DNA from: Larix kaempferi
Taxonomy: Eukaryota > Streptophyta > Pinopsida > Pinales > Pinaceae
Direction: 5' to 3'
Length of the DNA stretch: 64,000 bases
NCBI GenBank assembly: GCA_027924585.1
Contig: BSBM01000753.1
Coordinates: 18,583,501-18,647,500, forward strand
A model generated the notes under the pieces. That model saw only the letters and a program-made list of their open reading frames with translations, had not been told where the DNA came from and did no database searches. Positions 46,970 through 58,214 of the stretch are shown here, in pieces. Made by a program: the position numbers and the translations under genes. Each line of letters begins with the position of its first letter. The first letter of the stretch is position 1.

Positions 46970-47490
46970 GTGCACACTATTTTGCAGACATCTGTTGCTT
47001 CAATCGATGATATCTCTCAAACCATACAGCCAAATAAAAAACCGTGAAATACCCATTTTAGTTGACAGAAAGAGATTTCCAATGAGCTATGGTAGTGCCT
47101 CTGAAACATTATATGGAGTCTGTAACACTTGTTTAAAGTGTTTGTACGTCCGGACGCATTGTGTACAAACATGTGTTACTTCAAACAAGCATGTCTCACA
47201 AACTAGGAAACGAAATGAAATTCCGTGAAATACCCAGTTTAGAAGACAAACAGAGCTTTCTAATGAGCTATGGTAGAGCCTCTAAGACATTCTATGGAGT
47301 TAGTAGTACTTGTTTAAAGTTGTTGTACGTACGGCCGCATTATGCACAAACATATGCTACTTCAAACAAGCATATCTCACAAACCGGGAAACAAAATGAA
47401 ATTTCGTGAAATACCCATTTGAGCTAACAGAAATACCTTTTCGATGAGCTATGGTAGAGCCTCTGAAACCTCATGTGCAGTCCATGGAAC
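46970..47490. repeat. 181-bp tandem repeat, about 2.7 units
   Basis: The word gagctatggtag starts at 47084, 47265 and 47446, exactly 181 bp apart; flanking words cgtgaaatacccattt and acttcaaacaagcat repeat in step. Confidence 0.9.
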
Positions 47491-47630
47491 CTGTTCAAAG
47501 TTTGTTGAATGTGAGAGTGTTGAGTATAGAGATATCAAGGGTTTGTAGAGAAGCATGGGTTGTTGTAGAGGTTGTGGAACCTCCATTGAACCTGCATAAT
47601 CCTTCAAAATATTGTCTCATTGGAGAGCAT

Positions 47631-47646
47631 ACCCGCTCTGATACCA
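47631..47646 (-). promoter_or_regulatory. Primer binding site, tRNA-iMet
   Basis: Minus strand TGGTATCAGAGCGGGT, a clean initiator-tRNA primer site, one base from the LTR start. Confidence 0.92.
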
Positions 47647-47647
47647 T

Positions 47648-48091
47648 TGATCCGGATCTTGGGAGCTGAGAACCGGAAGGCTTGAATGTCGAGAGAGGAG
47701 GAGATTAAGCATGCAAATCTGTCATAAAATTCACATGAAAACCCTAATATTGCATAAGAATAAGCATGAACAAAAACACATGAAGTGAATGGGAGGTGAG
47801 GCTCAAAGAGGAGCCCCACCTCTAAAACTAATTACCAATAGCTCACTCATATCTAAATAATCTCACAATGAACAATAGAAAATAGGAGAGAAACCAAATG
47901 AGTAACTTGATATCATGAGAAGGCTTGCTAGGCCTTTATATATCATTATTACAATGTGTTTTGAGGCTATACCATGGGCCAAAACTATGTGCTACTAAAT
48001 ACCATGGATGAGAGAGGGTGGCCTCTCTATTTAATACTTTTATGGCTTATACATCCGAATTTAGACCATATGCCCCCTAAAATTTGGATCA
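47648..48091 (-). repeat. 5' LTR of the TRIM/LARD-like element
   Basis: 444 bp, about 1% different from 45825-46268. Confidence 0.92.
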
Positions 48092-48096
48092 ACATG

Positions 48097-48348
48097 ACCT
48101 GCTGGACATAGACCTTGGAGAGGGTGTTATGTTCTTTTTTCTCACAGAACCCCTTCTAGGGTTTGGAGTCCTTTTCCTAGAACGGTCTCTAGAGTGGCTA
48201 CATGCATCTCTATATTCTCTTCCCACATTTGGTTAGACCCAATATTTATCCTCTTATGCATATCCGTGAGGCTCTGCAAGATGGCCGCGTTGAGATGGTG
48301 TTGCTCTTCCTGTGCCTTCATCAACCTCCCATTGAAAATTTTTTCCAA
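48097..48348 (-). pseudogene. Gag N-terminal part of the chromovirus
   Basis: Minus-strand frame with a helical N-terminus (MKAQEEQHHLNAAILQSLTD, then NIEMHVATLETVLGKG), typical of the coiled-coil start of chromovirus gag. It ends at the ACATG flank of the inserted element, and gag resumes at 45819 on the far side. Confidence 0.6.
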
Positions 48349-49415
48349 GAATCTTTTCGGTGTGACTAGGGTGTTTCCACCGAAGTGTTTCGGCGCGACT
48401 AAGACTTTATAGCCGAAATGGTCGGATTGATTCTTTATTTTATTCCGACGAGATGTACGACCTAAAAATTCTAAGTATTATCGGCTCGAATTTAATGATG
48501 CTATGACTGTTTCGACTGCACTCGCCGAGTTGCTCCTAACACATCGGCTCGTCTAGATGAGTGTATCCAAAATGGGGACTTCTCCAAAAGCTAAGTTTTA
48601 TGCTCCAACCGTGTCGGCTCTACAAGCTAAGTTGATCCGACCATTTCGGCTCGAAAAGCTGAGTTTTAATTAGTAACATTTTGGCCTTCTTTGCTTGGTC
48701 CTTAGGAAAAAATCTAAGTTTGAGGGTTGGATTTTTCTAAGATGACTTGAACTCTAAAACTCTTTCAAGAGAAAAGGAGGGGCCCCACAATTTTGAAAAA
48801 AAAATGGGGATTAGGTTGCAACAGCAACAGAACCCAATAGAATAGTAACAATCATGAAGTATAAGAATGAGAATACAAATAAATTCAAACACTAAATCTA
48901 AATTTCACATAAATGTCATTACTGACAAAGAGACACCATTGGTCATTATAAACTACATAAGTTAGGTTTTCAAAATCTAAGAAAAAATACTGACAAGTAC
49001 TTGCATTCCAAATCCATAATCTTTTTGTAATAAGAATCCAATAGAAATGACCAAAATGATGAAGTAGAAGATTATTGATACCAGTTAGGAAAAGAGTAAA
49101 TGGAACTTCCACATAATTTTCATCATGGTAAAATTAAAAACCATTCTTGATCATAATAGCTACATAATTTAGATTTGCAAAATTGAGATTGAGATAACTT
49201 GCATGCCAAATCCAAGTATACAAATTGTGGATTTAATTGAAATTCAAACAAAATAAATACAACATTGAAACCAACAGAATAAGGACCCATTGAAACAAAT
49301 GTAAAATGGCCCATACCACTCTATGAAATGAAATTTTTTCTCTTGATCCCATCATAGATATGTCAATAAGAACAACAAATATGTTCAAATATAGATGGGT
49401 GTAATAGTAATAAAG
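48349..49415. other. Region right of the chromovirus, no coding recognised
   Basis: 48360-48660 repeats tcggctcg / aagctaag words and is CpG-richer than neighbours; it may be the leader of the chromovirus or an unrelated element. 48880-49250 shows a weak duplication of about 200 bp (gccaaatcca, ttgagat, tacataa words). No 5' LTR of the chromovirus is evident. Confidence 0.4.
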
Positions 49416-50091
49416 AAGGGTGGAACAATTTTCATATACTAATGAATTACCAAAAGGGTCATGAGTGCATAACACCTTTCATGTCTCATTCTTGAAGAAA
49501 GTGGTAGGGAAAAGTTTTAGGTTTCAAATATATTTCCTCCCCTAGATGATGGACATATTCTTCTGATGCCAAAATACATTTTGGCAACTCAAGAGAAGAA
49601 TATGAGGACTAAGATACTGTCAAAATACGACAGTTAGTGGAAGGATTTGTCAATGGAGGATGTTACATGGGAAGTACCTGAAAAGTGAAATAGAAACATC
49701 CATCACCACAATTTCTTTGGGGAAAATCAATTCAAAATGTAGGGAAGGGTTGTTACAATGTTTAGAGATGACTACTTAAGTGATTAGCTATTGGTACTTT
49801 GTGTGGGTCACTTGATTTTTTTGGGTTCATTTATAATTATTTTGTTAGTTAACACACTCTGTGTTATTGATAAAGTTTATGTCAGTTAGTTAAAGGAGTT
49901 TATCCCACACACAAAAGAAAAGAAGATTTAGTGGGATCTAGCTATAAAATTGTTTTGGACATTAGAGTAGGGGTCTTTCTATGAAACGTGCTATTGTTGG
50001 AAGTTTGAAAGAGACTATCTAGTGCCAAGAGAAACATACATACCACCTTGTATTTGGCCTAATTTAGCATCCATACTTTCCATGAAATCAT
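49416..50091 (+). pseudogene. Chromovirus pol end plus LTR start, copy 1
   Basis: Plus strand: FHVSFLKK, then a degraded chromodomain-like stretch (about 49560-49690), then a G-rich tract and TGTTACAATG (49751), the presumed LTR start. The GPY/F-type FHVS-LKK word is the usual integrase tail. The pattern repeats 993-999 bp downstream. Many stops; upstream pol is absent. Confidence 0.65.
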
Positions 50092-50283
50092 ATCAAATCA
50101 TAGATGTGGAGTTTCTAGGGTAAAATTTCAAGTGCCTTCACAGTGTTGAATTCTTAACATCTACAAATAGCAAGACTACAAAATATGCAAGGAAAAGGGG
50201 TTCTTCCCTTCATGGAGTCACCAAATGAGGACAAAATCTGCCACGTGAAACCATCAGAAAACCCAACAATGACATTAAAATGA

Positions 50284-50365
50284 TACCTCATAGGTTCTCA
50301 CTCCTATGTTAAAGTCTTAACTATTGAGATGGAACTTTCACATCAGAGTGAGAACCTAGGAGGTA
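50284..50365. repeat. Hairpin: 20-bp inverted repeat with 42-bp loop
   Basis: TACCTCATAGGTTCTCACTC (50284-50303) pairs with 50346-50365 at 19 of 20 positions. It lies in the unshared spacer between the two chromovirus tail copies. Could be a small foldback or MITE-like insertion; no clear target duplication. Confidence 0.75.
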
Positions 50366-50408
50366 ATAGGCCTAAACAGTAAATACTATGGCCTTATAAG
50401 GTTCCAGT

Positions 50409-51085
50409 AAGGGTGGAACAATTTGCATATACTCTTGAATTTCCAAAAGGGTCATGAGTGTATTACATGTTTCATGTCTCATGCTTGAAGAAATTCATAG
50501 GACAAAATGTTATATTTTCAAATATCTTTCCTCTCCTAGATGATGGACATGTTATTCTAAGTCCAAAATCCATTTTGGCAACTCGAGAGAAGAATATGAG
50601 GACTAATATACTATTAGAATACTTCAATTAGTGGAAGGATTTGTCAATCGAGGATGTTACATGGGAAGTTCTTGAAAAGTGAAATAGCAACATCCAACAC
50701 CACAATTGCTTTTGGGAAAATCAATTCAATTTAAAGGAGGGGGAGGGGTTGTTACAATGTTTATTGATGACTGCTTAAGTGATTATCTATTGGTACTTTT
50801 TGTGGGTCATTTGAATTTTTTTGGGCTCAATTATTATTTTGTGTTACTTAATACACTCTATGTTAATGATAAATTTTATGTTAGTTAGGTAACCTAGTTT
50901 ATCCCAGACACAAAAAGAAAGAACCTTTAGTGGGATCAGTAGCTATAACATGGTTTTGGGCACTAAAGTATGGGTATTTTTTTGAAATGTGTTATAGCTG
51001 GAAGTCTAAAAGAGACTATCTGGGGCCAAGAGCAGCAGCCATACTACCTTGGATTTGTCCTAAGTTAGAGTCAATACTTTCTCAA
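50409..51085 (+). pseudogene. Chromovirus pol end plus LTR start, copy 2
   Basis: Plus strand: FHVSCLKKFIGQNVIFSN, PKSILATRERRIRTNILLEY, WKDLSIEDVTWE (a chromodomain-type end, 50470-50670), a polypurine tract AAAGGAGGGGGAGGGG (50733-50748) and LTR start TGTTACAATG (50750). Better preserved than copy 1. The LTR end was not found. Confidence 0.75.
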
Positions 51086-54000
51086 GGAAACTTCTATTCA
51101 ACAAACATATTTTTTGGGTTATATGATATTCAACTACAAACTATTTTCTGATAGGATTTACTTCTATTAATTAATGTGTTCTTTTTTTGGATCTTGATTG
51201 AAATTTGTGGTTTTGGGTTGTTGTTAACATTGTCCAACTGCGTCGTTGGTACTCTCAAATTGGTCAAGAATTTTATTGTTGTTAGTTCCCTATTAATTTC
51301 ATATTTATGGTTGTTTATGTTTCATTTTTTTAGATCTATCCCTAGATTCCATATTTTAGTTATACACATAATTCATATTTTCCTTGTAACACAAACCTCA
51401 TTGTGATTCATAACATGTTCCATAACCCTTGGTTAAGTTATTGTGCTCACTATTGATTTCCTCCATCACCCTAAATATAGAGATAACACTTGTCAAGGTC
51501 ATTAGGTATGCTAATAATTTTACTAAGCACTTATGTTGAAGTTCAACTAATTACAAACACTTAACAATGGAAATGTAATTTGGTTATGTTAGGGTTAAGG
51601 TACAGGTATATCAACTTCCCTCTTCACTTAAATTTGACAATATGATGTAATCATGTATGCAAGAACATCAACTTTCTAATTATTTCCATTAAGAATACAA
51701 CTCTTAGACAATAATCCTTGGAAGAAACTAAAAGTATGCAAGAAATGCAATCAATCAATCCACAAGAATCCCCTCCCCACCATCATCCATAAAGATGACT
51801 CCATTTGAACAACTAATCATATCTTATTGTCAGTAACATAGGTAATCGAACTGTCCTTTTCTAACTTAAGTAAACACAATCAAGAATCTCATATTTATTA
51901 TTATTGAGTAAACGTATTCCCTTCATATAAATTGATAGATTTTGTTGAATTAGAGTACCAATCAACTCCTTTGAGTGTTGCAACCGCAGAATCCTAATTT
52001 CCTTATTTTTAACTAAGAAGTGAAAATTTGGATACCATTAATTCTTTGATGTTTCTATTTCTACAAGTTCAAAAACCCTCCTTTTGGCAACTATATATTG
52101 ACCAATGCAATTCTTTGTGCACCATTTTCCCATGTTTTTGAACATTAGATTAATGTCTTCTCTCCTAACTTGTATGGAAGTGGTGCTTGATCTCTCTTCC
52201 CATCCATGTGGCACATATATGATACATCAATATGCTTTCCCCCTCTTGGTCTACCATCATAACAATGGATTGGTCTCTTTAACTACTTTCCCAATGTGTT
52301 CCAATTTTTGTTTGTGTTTGTTAACAAATGCTTTCTATTTCTCCAACCTAAGCACATAAAGGAAATTTATTTTGCACAATACATATAAATCTAGATCTAG
52401 TTGTTTTATATGGTAGTTTTAACTATTCTTTCAACTACTCCAAACTTTATAAAATGGCTCATGTTCTTTCATTTCTATTGTTTCACATTCCCAAATTTTA
52501 GATTCCATAATCTCTACAATTCATTTATGTCCATTCCCATAATCCTCCTTCTTGGGCCTGACTATGTGGATCTACCTCCACATTTGGATAGTCCTTCCAT
52601 TATGTGTTTGAGCACAAGTATCCCAACAATAAATGTTGCCCTATATTCAAAGTTCTATCCTATTGGCTCTATTTAATTCCCTTTAAAAACCTTGACATAA
52701 GGTTCTCATTTAAATAATCAATTCTTGATCTAGCTGTGTTTATGAATATTTATGTGGAACTGTTTTCCAATTAGCAGAGTTCGTTTTTACTGATTTACTA
52801 AAAGATATCATTTCCTTATATAATTTGAAAGTGTTCATAAACGGACCAAACTATATATCCAAGTGATGTTTTTCTTGAAGATAAAAACCAACTTGCGACC
52901 AAAACCCACATTATCATAGGAAAGAACAGGTGAAGAATAAAGGATATATGCTATATTAATGAGTCAATAAAGAGAAAAAAAAGACATCAATAACTTGAGA
53001 CATTTACCTTGAAATGCAAAACTTTCCATTTGTGCTATTTCTCTTTAAATAGAAAAGCAAGTTATGTAAGGAGACAAGTAGGAGATTCAGATTAAGAATT
53101 TCTCAAACATATTCACATTGATTTGCTACCTCATGTTCAACTTTTTGTCTAGGTATTTAGAGTTGACCCCCGAGTTGTATTGACTCAAATGGTAAAATAA
53201 ACGATGTAAAAACTAATCCATTTTGTCTTCACATTTTTCCCTATTCAACAAAGCAACATGTAACTATTTCTATGCAATTTCCTTAATAGTCAAAATGTTT
53301 GTGTAATAAATGTCTAGTTCCAACCTTAAAAATTGGATTTTATTTCTACTCAAAGAGGAAATCACCATAGGTTAAAGAATAAAGTGAGGAATTCTAGAAA
53401 TTCTATAGTCATTTTATTTATGTCTTATTAGTCTTGCAAAGAATCAGGCTCCAAAGATTCAAAACAATTACAAATTTGGGCATACAATCCTCTAAACTAG
53501 TTCTTGTATTAGCAGGACTATACGATTATAATAGATGACCACCCCAGTGATCAATGTAGTATTATAATTATGATGATAGTCATTTTTATTCGAGGGATAT
53601 TTTGAGAAACCATGTAACTCTTTCATCGTCCCTCCAGCAAACCCCCTTCCGCCGCGTGTCTTCCTCCTCGGTCATGCATGGTCCACTGGTTTTCATGAGG
53701 TCCACTGGTTGTTGGTGTCTACTCTTCCTGTTGGAACCTCCTCCTCGAATCTAGTATCTACCATGCTCTAGTCAAGTAAGTATACCATGCCCTGGTCAAT
53801 GTGTCCTTCCATACACATCCTCCTTGAATCCAATGTCTCCCGTGCTCTGTTCAATGGTAGGTAAGTATCGAATAATGGTTTTTCTTGGTCTCGATCTCTA
53901 CACTTAATTGACGCATTGATCTTCTCATATTGTTGGCAGTGTGTTTCCATTATTCCTTCAAATATATTTCGTTTACCTTGAATAGGTGGATTTTTCACCT

Positions 54001-56109
54001 CAAATAGTTATTATTCTACATGAGGAGCGAGAAAAAATTATTATGTGTGATTATGGGTCCAACTGCATTCGATTCATCCGGGTTTATAGTTTATTATACA
54101 TCATCCAACCTAACTATAGGTACACCCTCCATTAACAACTTTCATCACCTTAAAAAACTCCCTTCACAACAATGACAAGACATGGACCTACCAGTTTTTA
54201 ATTCACCTATTAATGAAGGTTCTTGGACATCTTGTCAATACATCGACCTTCCCTCTGCATCCTCATATATTGTCTCTTTCAACCTATCAGATGTATATGC
54301 GGGATACCATAGAATTTATGCACAATGAAGAAATAATTTTGCTTCAGACAAGGCTTTGTTTATTAGGTGCTTCAAGTTCTTTGTTTATGTAATTTCTACT
54401 TGTAATTCATTTTCTTGCAATTCCTTTAATTTCTCTATATGTGATAGAAATGACTATAGCATTTCTATGTCAAATCGATGGTTTTTAGGATTACCATTTT
54501 TCAATTCTAGAAAGTATGTAAATAAATATTAGCATGGAAGAATATTTAACCTCATCTTTATATGAGGAAAGGGAGGAAATATAATTATAGAGGGACGAAC
54601 TGATAACAAACTGCAATAATCAACTTTTTTGGCAACTAGCCCTCTATTTCATTAGTCGTTTTCCATGTTCGATCTTCATTCCCCTATCCATCAACTTACG
54701 TTTTAGAGGGTTTCATAAATTTCCATATAATATTGTCCTCCTTCTCCACCAGGTAGGCGGGAACAAGTCGTCTTGGAATGATTAGATCATAGACCCCAAG
54801 GTTGAAGAAGAAGAGAACATAATAGAAAATTAATAGAATATATTCATTATTCTACTATTATGGTCTCCATTACACAGTGAGGAATATCTTAAATAACCAT
54901 CTGTAATAATCCAATCTAGAATTCTATAAAGATCCAACCAAAAATGGATTGGAGCCAAATCCAAGAGATGAGAACCAAACCCGGATCCAAACCAGAGCTT
55001 AGCCCAAATCCAAGAACCAAAGTAGAGTCTAGATAAAAAGATTGGAGTTGAAGCAGAGGAGGTTCTCTAATTTAGTGTATTACTAACTTCATTGGATTAC
55101 TAACCTGCTTTGTGTTGGGCTTTGATAGTTACATAGATATATAATTTGAAAATGGAATAATAAGGAGCAAGTCCTTGTACATTGAGGCCCCAATTTCTTT
55201 GACTCTGGTATATTCCTTCTAATGGGGCCATAAATGCATAGTAGTAGCTATATGAGCCTATTTGAGTTGATATAATGATCCCTGAAAAACCACAAACTAT
55301 AAGAAAATTGAAGCCACTACGCCAACCCCTCTTTAACTCTTCAATTATGTGCTCTTCTATATAATTATGTCACAACAATACTTGATTTTTATCTTAACAA
55401 CTTGAAAGTACTTTTTTTTTCTTCTGAGTTACACCTCATACACACATTGACTTGTTCAATTGTCATTTCTAAAGTAATGTTATGTGATTTATTGCAAAGG
55501 AATTCAAATTGGAATTGTAAGTTTACAATGGTTTGGATTATCTTAAAAAAAAATTTAGTCTATCGTAGTAGAAAATAGTTTAAGGATTTTCTTTATCATA
55601 TGAACCTTCAACATATAGTGAATATGTATTAAGCAATTTTTAAAAGTTGGACATCCTCAAATTTGTGAACATACTATTTATCCATTGGTATGTTATCTGC
55701 TTCTTTTGTCTACAATATGAAGTTGACATTGAAAAGTCTCCAAGATGCTCTTAATTATGGAAATGGGATTCAATTTAGTGTGTATGTATATTTCTTTTAA
55801 GGATTTCACATCCATAACATCCACATTGAGTCTAACATATTCATATGCAAAAACAACAAAAACTGGAAATGATGTTGATTAATTTGATGATCACTTTACA
55901 TAGTCATAATTTGCATAGTGGCTCTCAATACCTATGTGTAATGAAACCATCGGACATAAATAGAATTAACAACTTCACCTAACATTCTTGACGTGCATTG
56001 GATTACAATTTATCCGACATTAACGAGAGATAAATTCTTTATTCAAGTGTGACATCCCATCCTTCCTAAGAGCAACGAAAGATTAATTCAGTGTATTTAT
56101 GGGAATTTG
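51086..56109. other. Anonymous AT-rich region
   Basis: Open frames here are short (at most about 90 codons), Phe/Leu/Ser-rich and without domains. No paired LTRs, polypurine tracts or primer sites were recognised. 56046-56058 (tgtgacatcccat) resembles an LTR start but no partner end was found. Confidence 0.5.
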
Positions 56110-56375
56110 GCATTGTTAGCATAGAATGGAGAGTGGCCATGACAATCAAATGAAGAAAGTGCATCATTGTCTGGCCAAAAATTCAAAAAATTTGTTGGAG
56201 TTGAGATTGTAATTTATGGAAAATATGATATTGTTAGCTTAGACCAATGGAGAGTGGCCATATCATCCTCTGATATTGTTAGCTTAGATCAATGGAGAGT
56301 GGCCATGACATCCTTCAAAATAGATTTTCATTTTATGGAGAGTGGCCATGACATCCTTCAAAATAGATTTGTTAA
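56110..56375. repeat. Irregular repeat around the word ggagagtggccat
   Basis: The word (tggagagtggccat) occurs five times (about 56130, 56250, 56292, 56336 and 56340 region), preceded in three copies by ttgttagc(t/a)taga. A plus-strand frame of 70 codons spans it (DIVSLDQWRVAI units). Confidence 0.75.
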
Positions 56376-56810
56376 ATGAAGCAAGGGCATTTAGTAAGAA
56401 ATAAGATTTTCATTGGATATGATAAAAGGTATAATCTTGTAAAAAATTCAAAAGAATTATAAAAATTAAGATTGTACAAACAAAGTATAATAAATATATT
56501 TGAGGGACTAAATCTATTTATGTATTAATGAATCTATTTATGTATTAAAAATACAATTTAAGTAATAGATAATTACAATTTAACATGATGGTAACCTAAA
56601 AAAAAATATAACATTTCTACTACTTTCTAAATTATCCTCAACAAGAGTGTTTAATTAACACTCCTTCCATAGATGCTAATGATATCACAATGGACTCCTC
56701 GTTGGATTACTTCATTTTTAAAGTTTTTCTTCACTATGGTTTATACAATATATTCTACGTAGGAAGCATATTTAGAACTAATTTGCATGCATGATGTGTT
56801 ACAATCGTTC

Positions 56811-56870
56811 ATACACATATTAATTTAAATCTTATCATTCATACACATATTAATTTAAATCTTATCATTA
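56811..56870. repeat. 30-bp tandem duplication
   Basis: atacacatattaatttaaat plus cttatcattc appears twice in a row with no mismatch. Confidence 0.9.
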
Positions 56871-57379
56871 AACCCGATTTATTGTACTATTAAATTTTAG
56901 AGGATTTGAATTGAATTTTCAAAAATTAAAAATCAAAATATTTTATTTTAATTTTTGTACTCTGTATGATTTTGTTTATAAATTTAGATTTTAGTTTCAA
57001 TGTTAGTATAATATTTACATACTCTATTTTGAATGATACTTGCTCCAGATTCAAATTCCTGCCGCTTTGCCTATGGAGTATTTTTGTAATCTTCTTAAAT
57101 ATGGAACTTGTCAAAATTGTGTTGTCTTTGAGTAATATTTAGATCTTATCAAAACTTTGTATTTTCACCACCATTCAAGTTTCTTTCTTATGGTGTTACT
57201 ATTTCTTGGGATTATAATGAATTCGAAGCTCATATAAAGCTTCTAAATGGGCTCCATATGGCCTCTAGAGGAGGTTGTGATGAAAAAAGAAGCTCTGAAT
57301 GATAAATTATGTGTTAGAGGCTTTAATGAAATCTAAGAACCTGGGATGTTATTGTCTATGGCGGCCCCTTCTTCTGAGT

Positions 57380-57470
57380 ATGAGTAGGTTGCTTAGTATA
57401 AGTAGGTTGCTGAGTATTATCAAATGTGTTGGTTGCTTAGTATTATCAAATGTGTTGGTTGCTTAGATTG
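57380..57470. repeat. Short tandem repeat around gttggttgcttag
   Basis: Two 28-29-bp copies of attatcaaatgtgttggttg / cttag, preceded by two diverged copies of gtaggttgcttagtata. Confidence 0.8.
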
Positions 57471-57888
57471 TGCTAAAAATATTTTTTAGAAATAAACATT
57501 TTTCATGATTCTTAAGTAAATTACAGACATCTATATACATACTTTTTATGCATCATAAGTTACCCAATATACATAGTTTTATTTTGTTGTGCATTCCTCT
57601 AACAATTTAGTAATATGCACATAGCCTTTAGTTATTATTGTTGCAAATTGGGGATACTTAGAATTGTGGAATACTTGTTTGTGAAAGTTGTATGATTCTA
57701 GAGAAGCAAAAACTTTAGGATCACAAATGTATACATTGTATTCCCTAATTTGATCACCTTTTATGTTGGTTTTATCTTTCTATGAAGTTTAGGTGATTTC
57801 CTCTTATGCTTTGTTGTTTCCTTGTGGCATAAATTGTTATAATGGCTAGTTTGGCATTGCCTTTAACTCCTCACCACTTGTCTTGCAG

Positions 57889-57959
57889 TTCTTGGAGTTT
57901 CATACCAAAGGGAAGGAGAACTTGGTCCGCGGCATATCCAATTGTCTCCATATTGACAG
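57889..57959 (+). other. Exon-like segment with splice borders
   Basis: Preceded by a pyrimidine-rich acceptor (ccacttgtcttgcag) and followed by a GTATCG donor. One frame encodes LEFHTKGKENLVRGISNCLH with no stop. A second open segment at about 58110-58210 (GRRKNLFSFKTLHARILSD) follows. Together they may be a host gene fragment; I do not recognise the family. Confidence 0.3.
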
Positions 57960-58214
57960 GTATCGTTACTTGTGTTCAATTTTTACGGTCCTAGCAAACT
58001 TGTTTTATACTTTCAGAGATAATGTTCCTTAGACTGAAATGTCACTTAAATGATGCAATTTTCATTATAATTTGTATTAGTATAGATGGTGTGGTTTGTT
58101 TGCTTGAAGATGGGTCGTCGCAAGAATCTATTTTCCTTCAAAACACTCCATGCTCGCATCCTCTCAGACCAATGTGCCCATGCCAATCAAATTTGCTCTG
58201 AAGCCATTGGTTGA

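Larger units (their letters stand above)
45825..48091 (-). mobile_element. Young 2267-bp non-autonomous LTR element (TRIM/LARD-like)
   Basis: Two 444-bp LTRs (45825-46268, 47648-48091) with ends TGATCC...GGATCA differ at about 5 positions. Polypurine tract (46269-46284) and iMet primer site (47631-47646) are intact. Target duplication ACATA (45820-45824) / ACATG (48092-48096) has one mismatch. The 1379-bp interior has no gag or pol and consists largely of two tandem arrays. It splits the chromovirus gag. Confidence 0.92.
37686..48348 (-). mobile_element. Chromovirus (Ty3/gypsy with chromodomain-type tail), decayed and nested
   Basis: Minus strand from right to left: gag N-terminus (48348-48097), gag body (45819-45049), PR-RT (44955-43996), RNase H (43995-43599), integrase and chromodomain-type tail (43448-41985), polypurine tract (41967-41982), 3' LTR (37686-41966). 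The 5' LTR and primer site are not found; the right side is cut near 48.4 kb. Two later insertions sit inside it (38819-40607, 45825-48091). RT and IN both lack catalytic residues. Confidence 0.85.

Noticed and set aside
52105-52676. Two plus-strand frames of 84-91 codons
   Set aside because: Hydrophobic, low-complexity translations of T-rich DNA; no domain, no neighbours, no promoter.
56046-56060. LTR start tgtgacatcccat
   Set aside because: No matching right terminus or duplication could be found.
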